From: Bodo saltans
Taxonomy: Eukaryota > Euglenozoa > Kinetoplastea > Eubodonida > Bodonidae
NCBI GenBank assembly: GCA_001460835.1
Contig: CYKH01002096.1
Span: forward strand, 1 to 26,331
Direction of reading: 5' to 3'
Length of the DNA: 26,331 nt
Both the position numbers and the translations under genes were made by a program. Below the pieces are notes generated by a model. It was not told the origin of the DNA and made no database searches. It was given only the letters and a program-made list of their open reading frames with translations. Below are positions 16,901 to 24,339 of the stretch, piece after piece; position 1 is the first letter of the stretch; every line of letters starts with the position of its first letter.

Positions 16901-19588
16901 TTGCTGCTGATCGGTAACGAATTGCAGAGTAAATTACAAACGATTCAAACGCTGTTCTCCGTCTCGCAATTTTCAGCAAGTCCGACGAAGAAAAAGCCGC
17001 CAACTGGGAAAAAAGTTCAAACTGTGGATGCAGCCGTGCTTGCAAGTCGCCCGACGAGTAACGCAAGTGTTCAAGTTCGTGGCAACACCTCATCCTCGGG
17101 AGGACACAGTGGTGGTGGCGGCGGTGGTTTTGTCGACAACCTCGCCGATGAAGAACTTGGCCGCCACTCCTTCGTTTCTGTCTGCACAACGTTCCAAGGC
17201 TCTTGGGACTACTTGAAACGCATGTCGGAATACCAAAAGCACTTGATTGTTGCGGCTGCTCGTCATCAAGGCGCGACAACAACCTCACCGACCTCACAAC
17301 CGCTTCTCCGGCTTACGGATGGTGGTGCTGCGCTTGGAACACCACTTGAACAGCCGGCGATGACAGAGTCTATTCGGTTGGACATTAACAGCAAACAACA
17401 GGTCCCAAGACGCCCAAGTCGAAACGGTTCGATCACCACAATTTTTGAGCCGCAACAGCAAGGTGGCATCCTCACTGCATCGTTTGCCTCGGCAGGTGGC
17501 GGCTCGTCGCGTGACACGCCTCGAACCCCTGCTGGCGTAGCAGCAGTCATTGCAGACCTTCAAACAGCAATGGGTGGCCGTCCAACATCGGTGGGATCGA
17601 CTGAGCATCTTACCCCCTCTGACGGTCTTGGGCCGCTGTTGGCGCCCTTCGCCAAAGATCCACTTACACAGCTACCCATTGCCACCGCCGCATCTTCCAT
17701 GTTATCCCTTGATAAGAACATCGCACTTCCGCTTCGTCGAGCGGTGTACCGATGGCTGAATGAGCCTCCGTTTGCTGTCGCACCTGGTGAGCATGAGACC
17801 GCCACGCATCCACCGTTCTCATCGTGCACAGCGTCTCTCAGGAGAGAAGTTGCTGCTCTGCAGGCGATCACAAAGTGCCTGGAACGGTACATGGAGCTCA
17901 CCGGCAGTTATGGGCAAAGTCTGCTCCGGCTTGTCGGGAAGCGGATTCGGCGCCGCGTGTGGGAAAAGCAACGTGATACGATTGAAGCTGCAGGGTTGCG
18001 CACCATTGAACTACACAGCAAACAGTACAAGTTCCTGAAAGCGGGAAGCGGAATGAATGCTCGTGCTCGGCGGGAAGAGCAAGCAAGGCAACTCTTTGAC
18101 AGGTCTGCACGTTGGAAGGCACTTCTGCAGCAGCGGACAACTGCGCTTCACCGTGAGGCGTCGCGCATGGAGCATGTTCTTATGTCGCTCTCCACACAAC
18201 GAGAAGAGGTCCTCTTGGACTTTATGCGGCAATATTACGGCATGCAGCAACAAGGTGGAGGCCTGTCTGCCTTCGGCCGAGATACACCTCTGCAGCGCGG
18301 TGCTCGGCAACGTTCCAGTCGGCATCCGCAGCAACACGTCACGCTCCTTCCCGCAGAAGCTCGTGCTGCCGTGCTACACCAGAAAGAACCCATTCAAGGA
18401 CTTATCACAATTCTGTGGACTGGTAGAGCTCACGGGGTCAACGGCCCAGATGACGATCCTCGCTCCAAGAGTTGGTTCGATCGCACTGGCACGTCTCAAG
18501 GCGGCGCCCGTACGAGTCTTCGCCTTGACGATCTCGCCCGCCAGAAACGTGGTGGTAACATGAGCCCCGGTGACGATCCGGTCGATCCGTCACAAATCGC
18601 CTCGCGGCAGCATCTTGTTGTCTCTGCAGATGATCTTGAGCGTATCTTCAAGAAAGACTACCTTAACTGGTCTCAATCCACTGCGGGGGTGCGTACGATG
18701 TTGTCCACGCACAATATGTACGCGGTGAAGAAATCATCGTCCAGCAAGCAATCTCCTCTGCAACACTTAGCGGCTGGTGGTGCTGCTGCCACCGGAGCAT
18801 CATCAACGCATACCAGCGGACCTCGGACACTTCGTCCGCTGAGCGAGCTTGAGGACCTAAGCAGCGGTGGCGTCACGGTAACTGGCTGGAAGGGGGGCCT
18901 GATTCACTTGGATGCTGGTGTCCCGCTCCCTGACGTTGGCCGCAGCCCAACGTCAACAACGACTGCGCCGCTACCAACTGCAGCAGCGACTGCGGATGTT
19001 CCACCTCCGCTCGCGATGCGGCCTGGCGCTGTGACACAACCAAGCTCGCCAGTTCCATCTCCGCAACCACTGTTCTCAGCAACGTCGCTCCTTCCACCTC
19101 GAACCACAACGCCCCCGCAGCTGCGCTCACAGGTAGCCCAACTCAATCCCCTTCGCGCGATGATTACCATCAGGCAGCATCAGCAGCAGCAGCAGCAAAA
19201 CTCCGATTCGATTAAGGTCTCAGATGGTGTTTCTTCTACGTCCAAACAAATTGTAGAACGACCCCAGCACACTCTTGCCGCCTCCAAGAATGGAGTCCAC
19301 GGTCGCGCGACGAATGTTGGCAGCGTATTAAAATTGAATCGGCTTGGTCCAGCACAATCAACGCTCACCAGAGGGACCGGAGCTACTGCTGGCGGGGGAG
19401 GCGGCGGTAGTAGCAGTGCCTCGTTTGTGCTCGGTGGAGATGTTGAGGGAAGTTACCTGCTTGGAGTCGATGTGTCGACGCGGCAACAACCACCGCGTAA
19501 GCCTGGGGCAGGAATACTCCTTGCGCCGATGCCGCTGGATGTCGATCAGCTGAAACAGGAGGTCGATGATCGCGACCATTTTGATTGA
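10949..19588 (+). CDS. Giant protein of unknown function (2,879 residues) with coiled-coil segments
   Basis: This is an uninterrupted frame from ATG 10949 (first ATG after the AG candidates at 10811 and 10872) to TGA. I recognise no named domain. The N-terminal ~110 residues are Asn/His/Thr-rich and look disordered. A charged helical region follows (about 110-260), then disordered Ser/Pro/Gly stretches alternating with helical blocks. Coiled-coil-like segments lie near 612-745 (opening with SCNCESMFHLM) and 1150-1310 (repeated KALEAKVAKL, LGRANRNLEETRNVL). Further helical blocks are at about 1360-1570, 1650-1815 and 2290-2440, the last very Arg-rich (RLVGKRIRRRVWEKQRD). Short TQT/VQT elements recur near 995, 1889 and 2022. 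Glutamine runs are at ~1835 and ~2743 and glycine runs at ~2055 and ~2815. Large proteins of this style are often cytoskeletal or flagellar in kinetoplastids, which is only a guess here. No signal peptide or membrane span is visible. Confidence 0.85.
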   Translation: MHHNLPAQLVEQADMEKLQVKLVHGTLTNSRNTSPQRNPNHNSTTINLSHRRSSSIQQQHHNNNSTTIFTTSIDGGMPHHQHLARPPAAAVPTSTPVDAATTTPQERMATYILNHKQTYRDDIETYLAYNERVKRGLALLQNSNDVKDGKRTLELDDMAHQLHLSVADKLTRAETLLERFRRSTSGALTELISQSKAYQSRSSNDDDDTTASRFPDVPGHLEKFILEAHERHREDRAKIKAKASSLRGAAGAATFALSLRGGVHESKGGKPRNSSAVTLAHQDADDESAYSQGSASFSFGHSSPTAKGDRRMTNYSFDDSVSATSCMTASILSPQYSGADASAQQRQEWFDTIADHVGQPSSHHLVVPEVVHEIAPVSASELERRIDLLTVDVGLTVPVKVAAQQPVSMAVSANAPSATKVPESIASTAAVFRSPSFASGDHHAPPLLGNKREEDRAVELPNVLETSDRLASPDTLQSSGIIIARGASEMNARSVVDDHSMLNSTALQQVDKRSSIISVATSPISGGDLQKRGSIAYTEASRRRGSSSPSADVVVATSVMVPHSALQMIEGSSSARAADEGSVRQQQYTTTSTVVTTHRASVAIPPTARWGNSCNCESMFHLMKAKMFEDVKRAVKARYVCGFMNQMEAMANEVMDWKQSMTEELERLADVLTALLHERKEAEREVAEVSAALDSIKRSLMIDGSSSAGGGASAELMLEQVQETIALQQKQHQQLVQQQQEFIASGAFVATPGAGTPQIVGTPRPEDHTPSRSTSPAAKYVALLRSDAAGASSPASPVISTHGGGFSPDAASRRWPTVVDVDDSVVEHNPPPKRSHENSEAPRTSSLSTTPPPEAPPLAALEGGGGTSQHLQRTRSIVGSVRVDWDRFLQDHSPVGKRVERLLTANRFLEESLMHMHDHFIPPPPPVTATGAAAASHWLSNSQKRRTSLGGGEGDDSDNDTSKAASYNTSTAASPRAAAAPVAKLRLVSTRMADATTQTIEELDYFLDNIENVMTGGSQHNPQMALHMQATAQYGSAAANSMMQAAMSGSGSASLGAPVSPLLNRKEPAILQPADDAVSKTATLRMQQMLSTLSLPPQIASLVPKQATPTLASLSNDDADEIEKVDPSRLSTTIASAFHEILTSIQAFSKDVISSRVKRLPAALRSVPAADVNLSVDEFDDTLRLKLRLIVSRVNEAFLGCSSAVESVTDLVTKVQSQKDALTKSEALVAELQRATTNSKSFNKERDDTVKALEAKVAKLTAAALQQSVKKVAAEKSSPMQSKEGQLGRANRNLEETRNVLAGLVERVKETLLRCCDSGKNVSLACGLKDMWSSHRFAPSDSSPPAASGAVSPTSHENGRTWLTEVNALEETLLQMNTPEFGCYLHARAYPDPGLLDLCHTAAKSSEMVMNIIRMNKFDVPLPAMEFIGKALTMFAAQGPNETEEDFLAQRERAIARHEPEPIAAYRQLRDTTAADLFSSVTKQLHLMGTMVQTLRTELPKQRKELIKPFVNAARTVLEIGREDLKSTLFAMEWYLKKRQNEKALLQGMDRAQEILDDAEEHLNEMMEQQTEPKEDDNDDAKDVAEANGPQAEKSDALSPPQPHQLEASVSFISQSATVNFSESRNQMSPKNSSRKKKLQRNASALSLSQSQASHDEEADNPLKALFLHIQNYRSHSDEILHLLSDKKLSTVSDTSVISDALSEFTSSHHVPMTARLRRNLKDVMARMMSIIEGKNIAQTLSRDASEGTEVLEWVDEMCQTGDITFRDQGTDYVVDDFEPYEGDPTMIQELFEQFEEQIHSKLDVEDRVFSGEGEDYAGVASSPLLVDAEHHDGEQQQQQQQGSPADGGGHVSPQRGHLPLSSPSGATDDLLHSPSKRNSKKKTCANVYVQTAVDTDTMATLYQRVPLPQLFLCRTSLMHALDTLADSIGATAANPNNSFDVNPQEEIQRMRNSAVAMEGLHSYRRGNSNRELGLQWISLMDQTLLLIGNELQSKLQTIQTLFSVSQFSASPTKKKPPTGKKVQTVDAAVLASRPTSNASVQVRGNTSSSGGHSGGGGGGFVDNLADEELGRHSFVSVCTTFQGSWDYLKRMSEYQKHLIVAAARHQGATTTSPTSQPLLRLTDGGAALGTPLEQPAMTESIRLDINSKQQVPRRPSRNGSITTIFEPQQQGGILTASFASAGGGSSRDTPRTPAGVAAVIADLQTAMGGRPTSVGSTEHLTPSDGLGPLLAPFAKDPLTQLPIATAASSMLSLDKNIALPLRRAVYRWLNEPPFAVAPGEHETATHPPFSSCTASLRREVAALQAITKCLERYMELTGSYGQSLLRLVGKRIRRRVWEKQRDTIEAAGLRTIELHSKQYKFLKAGSGMNARARREEQARQLFDRSARWKALLQQRTTALHREASRMEHVLMSLSTQREEVLLDFMRQYYGMQQQGGGLSAFGRDTPLQRGARQRSSRHPQQHVTLLPAEARAAVLHQKEPIQGLITILWTGRAHGVNGPDDDPRSKSWFDRTGTSQGGARTSLRLDDLARQKRGGNMSPGDDPVDPSQIASRQHLVVSADDLERIFKKDYLNWSQSTAGVRTMLSTHNMYAVKKSSSSKQSPLQHLAAGGAAATGASSTHTSGPRTLRPLSELEDLSSGGVTVTGWKGGLIHLDAGVPLPDVGRSPTSTTTAPLPTAAATADVPPPLAMRPGAVTQPSSPVPSPQPLFSATSLLPPRTTTPPQLRSQVAQLNPLRAMITIRQHQQQQQQNSDSIKVSDGVSSTSKQIVERPQHTLAASKNGVHGRATNVGSVLKLNRLGPAQSTLTRGTGATAGGGGGGSSSASFVLGGDVEGSYLLGVDVSTRQQPPRKPGAGILLAPMPLDVDQLKQEVDDRDHFD

Positions 19589-19868
19589 AAGTAAGGAGCC
19601 CCTCAAGCGGCGGAGTTTGAACAAACAACAAAAATATGTATGTGTAGACTTGTCGCTCGAAGGATGTGTGAATACTTTCTTCTTAAATCTTAAATTGTGT
19701 TTCACACTGCGTTGGAATTATTTTTTGGTGTTTTGCCAACAACTGAGATCAAAAAGAATCACTAGATAGCACAGTCGTCGCCGATCAAAAGAGGCGCAAG
19801 TTCACCTTCTAGCACGGGGCAACCTTACGTCAGTGCAATTTCTTAAAATCTCGCACTCCGCAAAATTA
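19589..19868. other. Spacer with candidate acceptor for the carrier-like gene
   Basis: This 280-base AT-rich spacer has a T-rich tract (19711-19735) followed by AG at 19746-19747, and a second candidate, CTTCTAG, at 19806-19812. No ATG lies between 19748 and 19869, so both sites lead to the same start. No gene or RNA is seen. Confidence 0.5.
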
Positions 19869-21116
19869 ATGACGGCCTCCACACCGCAATCAACGCAGCA
19901 TCTTCCACTGGAACGTGACTTGCATCTGCACAAGTCAGATCTCGTTCAGCTGCTTGAAACCGCAACCCCTGCACTCGTGAGCGGTGCCATTCAATCCGTC
20001 CTTTTTAACCCTTTTGATCGAGCTCTCTACGTAAGAGTGCAATCCCGTCGGCGACGTTTTCTTGATCGACGAAATTTTGAGCGGCCGTTTCAAGGTTTTG
20101 GGAATGCTGCTGTGTACCGTACCATCGTTGGAGCGTCGTACGTGTTTTGGCAAGACAGCTGCCGAATTTGGATTCCCCGCGCAGTCCCGTCCCTGTCCGA
20201 GGCACAGAATCCAACTCTTAACGCCGTCTCGGTTGGTTTGATTGCAGGTGCCGCCAATGGTCTTGCGCTCAACAATCTGCAGGCGATCAAGTTTCGTATG
20301 TGGACTGAGGCCCCTCCAGAGCAGCTTCATCCCTCCGCCACTCGGTTGACATCAGCGTCGCTGCCTACAGCGCCGGCTACAACCTCTTCTTCTACTTCCA
20401 TGGGTTTCTTTGGAACAGCGCGGAATATGTACGCAACAGGGGGCATCCGCGTGTTTTACCGAGGATGTATCATTACGATGCAAAGAGACTCCGTGTTCGG
20501 TGTCACGTATGAGGGATTACGACGGGCAGTTTGGTTTCGAGATATGGTGAGGGGTGCTGTGAGACTCGTTCACACTCCCGGTCAGACCCTCGCTTCTTTC
20601 TTCCGAGAAACATTGGGGAAAGGGCCTAACTCAGCAGCAATCGAGTCCTCCTCAATCTCCACAACGACAAATTCGGTCGCTGCGCTCCGTGAGCGACAAC
20701 AAAAAGCTGCAGTGAGCGAGCGGCAAGATAAGACTGTGACGTTCTTTTCAAACCTCTTGGCAGCTGTTCTGGCCACGATGGCCTCATCCCCTTGGAATTA
20801 CGTTCGCTCCGTTGCGTATGGCTGTCCTGCGCATGCAGAGGGCCTTCATCGGGCTATGGTGGTGCGCTTCCTTTTCTTACAGACCAAGTATGCGTTCGAG
20901 CATGGCGAGACATATCGCAAAATTGCGTATCATTCATCTGAGTGCATCCCTCGCGGATGGCACTTTCACGCAGCCTTCAAAGTGCTCAATCGACGCCTCA
21001 ACGTTGGTTGGGGATCGTTGCGAGTGGGGCTGGGGATGGCAGTCGGTCAGCATGTCTTTGGGCTCGTTCAAGCAGCAATGACAACGGCCCCACAGCATTC
21101 AGTGCACGCGAGATGA
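19869..21116 (+). CDS. Divergent mitochondrial carrier family (SLC25-type) protein
   Basis: The 415-residue protein shows the three-fold carrier layout in degenerate form. Repeat one has a good signature FNPFDRALYVRVQ (about 47-59), followed by a GFGNAAVYRTIVGAS segment. In repeat two the expected Pro-x-Asp motif is replaced (NNLQAIKFRMW), but the classic second half is clear: YATGGIRVFYRG...MQRDSVFGVTYEGLRR (about 188-217). Repeat three has SSPWNYVRSVAYG (about 307-319), which lacks the acidic residue. A Ser/Thr-rich linker near 155-180 and an ~80-residue insertion between repeats two and three make it longer than the usual ~300 residues. Carriers exchange metabolites across the inner mitochondrial membrane, and the substrate cannot be predicted. 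Loss of salt-bridge residues could mean a non-transport role. The start at ATG 19869 replaces a GTG-started frame at 19833. Confidence 0.8.
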   Translation: MTASTPQSTQHLPLERDLHLHKSDLVQLLETATPALVSGAIQSVLFNPFDRALYVRVQSRRRRFLDRRNFERPFQGFGNAAVYRTIVGASYVFWQDSCRIWIPRAVPSLSEAQNPTLNAVSVGLIAGAANGLALNNLQAIKFRMWTEAPPEQLHPSATRLTSASLPTAPATTSSSTSMGFFGTARNMYATGGIRVFYRGCIITMQRDSVFGVTYEGLRRAVWFRDMVRGAVRLVHTPGQTLASFFRETLGKGPNSAAIESSSISTTTNSVAALRERQQKAAVSERQDKTVTFFSNLLAAVLATMASSPWNYVRSVAYGCPAHAEGLHRAMVVRFLFLQTKYAFEHGETYRKIAYHSSECIPRGWHFHAAFKVLNRRLNVGWGSLRVGLGMAVGQHVFGLVQAAMTTAPQHSVHAR

Positions 21117-21213
21117 TGACGACAACCCAAAGATCTGTGGAAGAGGGAAACTCTTATGCCCCGTATGTGGCGCTTCTTGTGGTGGTTGTCGTCAACAGAT
21201 TGCATGGTTTCAC

Positions 21214-21270
21214 TTTTTTTTTTTTTTTTGTGGGAATGCTCTTGTGATTTCTTTTTTTGTTTGTTTGAAG
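21214..21270 (+). promoter_or_regulatory. T16 tract and AG acceptor that fixes the start of the 940-residue protein
   Basis: A run of 16 T (21214-21229) and a second T-rich tract (21247-21267) lead to AG at 21269-21270. The ATGs at 21156, 21165, 21204 and 21236 all lie before this AG. The first ATG after it is 21351. The open frame extends upstream to 21156 only because the tracts happen to be free of stops. Confidence 0.65.
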
Positions 21271-21350
21271 ACTGTCTTGACATTTGGCATTTTAAGTTGT
21301 TGTATTCCTGTTGTTCGACATCAATACGAAAGAGGAAAAACGGACGTGCG

Positions 21351-24173
21351 ATGATCGTGCGATGGTCGTCCCGATGTAATCTGCTAAATAGTGTGCGCCT
21401 TCGTCATTCTCCACTTTCACTGTCGATGCGCTACGCCCTGACTGACGCACAGGCAGCCATTCTCGATCATTCACTGCGACAATTGTTGCACACGAGCCCA
21501 TGTCTGATCACTCAAATCACGCGTGGGCTTCCCGACACCGCTGTTGATATTTTAGATGACCTTGATGGCAGCTTGCTGGACTACCTGAAGCGAAACCGAA
21601 AATTTGTTGTGAGGCAGACATCCCTCGACAACAAGGTTGGTGGAGCAAATGCGAATTTAGTGTCGCTTGCTCCGAGTGAAGCGGTCACAACCATTCATGG
21701 CGATGCACGAAAGATCGCCATCGTTGTTCATGACATCATCGCGTCCAGTGCCACTGCTCACCTTGTGGGGCAAGGGATGGCCATATCGAAGATCTTTGAC
21801 TTGTTGAATACAGGACAACGGAAGCAACTTTGTAAAGTCGGAACTTTGAATGTACTTGCGCAGTCATATGAGAATGTGTTCGAACTATCCGCTGATGGAA
21901 AATATGTGCGATTGGTTGATGAGAGAACTCCCGTGCGGCCATCTGAAACCTTCAATGCCATCAACTCAGCGTCCCAGTCATCGGCGGCGGCGGCGGCGGC
22001 GGCACGCAAGAGCAGCAACAGCAACAACAATAATAACGTATCTGCCGTCCCCATCGCACCTGCAGCACCGCAATCGAATGCTCTCCCGTCAACCCATTCG
22101 CGCACAAGTAGTCATAGAAATCCTGCTGCAGTTGCAGCGACAGCGATGAATGTGCCGCTTTCCGACAAGATCGTGGCCATCGTTAACGTTCTAGTGGCGT
22201 CAGTACCCTTTGACAGCTACATTACGTTAGATGAGCTGCTGCAACATGCACCGACGCGAATCCGATTTGAACAGATGCTGTCTGTCGATACGAATAATGT
22301 TCCTCACAGCGTCGTCGACCACCCCTTGCACACTAAGATTGTGAGACTGTTGGAGTCTGTTCCCTCTACTGCGTTGGATTGCAGGATATTTGATGAGCAC
22401 AATCCTCGCATGATTTTTCTGCGTGTGATTGGCAATCTGAAAGATGCGACGCTGAACTGTCGACCAGACATTGAAGTTGGTGATCCGCTGGAACTTCGAA
22501 AATCAGCACTCCCGCACACTTGGATTCTTCTCGAGGCGATTCTCAAGAAGTATGAAGCTGCCCTTGGTGTTGAGGAAATCAATACATGGTTTCGAAATTC
22601 ATTTTCCACGACAATTGCCGCCCCGACTGGCACGCAGCTACAGTTGCTTTTGACCTCCTCCGCCGCACTATCATCGACGCTGACACAGCCATCGCCGCAG
22701 TCAGTGGAACAATTGCCACCGCTTGAGCTGAATAGCCTGTGCATGCTGTGTGCGCAGCTGGATGCTCTTATCTCTGATATTCCTCAACTTGCACCGGCAA
22801 GAAGTACACTCAGCGTTAGCAGTGGCGGGGGAGAAGGAGGAGGAGGAAATTGCGTAGATGACTCGTATCGTCCATTTGCGCTCCTTATCTGTGACAGGCT
22901 ACCGCATCTGTTTGATGTCAATTGGCCAACGTATGAAGTGCGCATACGTCGGGAAATCATGGCGGCGTGGTGGGCACTGAAGACGAGCCCTCCTGTTGTT
23001 GGTGTTGCTCCTCCGTCTTCTCTTTCTTCTTTGTCGGAAGACGAACAACAGCAATCGTCACCCGTTGAGGTGAGCTTGAAATCGGTGTTGCAGCTAGTGA
23101 TGGCCTCGCCTCAGTTACGCACTCTCAGCAACTCAACGCTTGATACGTCCACAACGCCTGTGCAAAGAGCCCTGCGACAAACTCGGAGCGTTTCAAGCCG
23201 CAGTTCAACAAATACCAGCAAAATTCTTTCCGGTGGCGCCACTACCGCCGCTGTCTTTTGCCCAACGACACTGACGATTGATAACCTTCGTGGCAATTTG
23301 TTCCCCTCCGCCGTTGCCGATAGCGTTATCAGCGTGTTTGGCTCCATCGAGACGTTTGCGCGGTATCACTCCTCTGAATTCTTTATTCGGACCTCAGCAG
23401 GCACCCCGCTATCGGCGCCATTACCTCCTGATGTTGATCCAAGAAACAGTAACAATGATGCCGCCACCGGTGGTGTCTGCGAGGACGACAAACATCGCTT
23501 CATATGGTCCGCAGATCAAGTAGTATCAAAGCGCTCGCATGAAGTAGAACAACACATCGCGGAATCCGTAAAGGATGACAATATTTTGCCGCGTGATGTT
23601 GGAGGGCTCCATAAATCATCAAAAGCGGCGTTGTCGTGGTCGGACAACACCGTCGCGCAAGTGCTGTTCAACACGCTACCGTCGTTGGAGGAAGATCACC
23701 CAGTGTTGTGGCGGAAGCACTTGCGCTATCTACAGAACACCTACACCACTACTATCCCGCATCACGTTCTCCACCGCAATTATTCGACTCAGTTTTTCTT
23801 TGACCGGCCGCATTTGTTTGAAGTGTTTGAGTTGATTCATGGCAGCGGAGGTGGACGATTTCTCGTTGCTCGAAGGGGCACGACGCCGCCTCCTTTTGGC
23901 ATTCATCCAAAGCATTGCCGTACACTGGAAGAAGCTATCAAGCAGTTGGCCGTGGTGAGCGTTGGTGGCGTCACGCTTGAAGAATCCATGAACTCACTCT
24001 CTTCGGAAGCTCGCACGCTGGTGAAGCGGTATGGCGGCTCTGAAGAGATTGCATTGGCGCTACCGATGTGGTTTGAGGTGCGCGCCTCTCTGATCACTTA
24101 CATCGGGGGACAGGACAACAATAACGCGAGCAGCGGTTCAACAACACTTGCCGCGGCAATGGATGATGATTGA
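21351..24173 (+). CDS. Large presequence-bearing protein with repeated winged-helix-like modules, possibly mitochondrial RNA processing
   Basis: The 940-residue protein starts MIVRWSSRCNLLNSVRLRHS, basic and without acidic residues, as in mitochondrial import signals. Weak internal repeats can be seen. RGLPDTAVDILDDLDGSLLDYLKRNRKFVVR (about 58-88) is split here as RGLPDTAVDILD and SLLDYLKRNRKFVVR. It resembles a later stretch, NLFPSAVADSV then IETFARYHSSEFFIR (about 646-676). Related elements are VLAQSYENVFEL followed by DGKYVRLV (about 168-188), DRLPHLFDV (about 515-523) and FFFDRPHLFEVFEL (about 816-829). The pattern of a hydrophobic helix, then PHLFEV-like and a short strand, recalls winged-helix modules of organellar RNA-binding proteins. 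Large kinetoplastid RNA-editing accessory proteins (the MRB8170/4160 type) come to mind, but this is not established. Ala and Asn runs (about 211-232) and a Gly-rich stretch (about 490-500) act as linkers. Confidence 0.75.
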   Translation: MIVRWSSRCNLLNSVRLRHSPLSLSMRYALTDAQAAILDHSLRQLLHTSPCLITQITRGLPDTAVDILDDLDGSLLDYLKRNRKFVVRQTSLDNKVGGANANLVSLAPSEAVTTIHGDARKIAIVVHDIIASSATAHLVGQGMAISKIFDLLNTGQRKQLCKVGTLNVLAQSYENVFELSADGKYVRLVDERTPVRPSETFNAINSASQSSAAAAAAARKSSNSNNNNNVSAVPIAPAAPQSNALPSTHSRTSSHRNPAAVAATAMNVPLSDKIVAIVNVLVASVPFDSYITLDELLQHAPTRIRFEQMLSVDTNNVPHSVVDHPLHTKIVRLLESVPSTALDCRIFDEHNPRMIFLRVIGNLKDATLNCRPDIEVGDPLELRKSALPHTWILLEAILKKYEAALGVEEINTWFRNSFSTTIAAPTGTQLQLLLTSSAALSSTLTQPSPQSVEQLPPLELNSLCMLCAQLDALISDIPQLAPARSTLSVSSGGGEGGGGNCVDDSYRPFALLICDRLPHLFDVNWPTYEVRIRREIMAAWWALKTSPPVVGVAPPSSLSSLSEDEQQQSSPVEVSLKSVLQLVMASPQLRTLSNSTLDTSTTPVQRALRQTRSVSSRSSTNTSKILSGGATTAAVFCPTTLTIDNLRGNLFPSAVADSVISVFGSIETFARYHSSEFFIRTSAGTPLSAPLPPDVDPRNSNNDAATGGVCEDDKHRFIWSADQVVSKRSHEVEQHIAESVKDDNILPRDVGGLHKSSKAALSWSDNTVAQVLFNTLPSLEEDHPVLWRKHLRYLQNTYTTTIPHHVLHRNYSTQFFFDRPHLFEVFELIHGSGGGRFLVARRGTTPPPFGIHPKHCRTLEEAIKQLAVVSVGGVTLEESMNSLSSEARTLVKRYGGSEEIALALPMWFEVRASLITYIGGQDNNNASSGSTTLAAAMDDD

Positions 24174-24315
24174 AATTTCATTTTTGTTGTTGTTTTTTTT
24201 GTGTGGGGTTTTTTTTTTTTTTTTGATGGTCCTCTTTGCCAAAATTAAATCGTTTCTGATCCACAGCAGTTGATGGCGATATATTTTGACTTTTTCGTTT
24301 TGTCTACTTCCAAAG
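24174..24315 (+). promoter_or_regulatory. Short spacer with T tracts and AG acceptor for the 116-residue gene
   Basis: Two T-rich runs (24180-24200 and 24210-24224) follow the TGA of the preceding gene. A second pyrimidine-rich stretch (24285-24310) ends with AG at 24314-24315, giving a 24-base leader before ATG 24340. An ATG at 24272 lies before this AG, which disfavours the overlapping frame 24270-24554. Confidence 0.55.
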
Positions 24316-24339
24316 GGCACTCAACGCAAAGACACACAA

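Noticed and set aside
21156-21350. 65-codon N-terminal extension of the 940-residue protein
   Set aside because: It crosses two T-rich tracts and lies upstream of the AG at 21269-21270, so it should be absent from the mature mRNA. Its Phe/Trp-rich sequence reflects the T runs.
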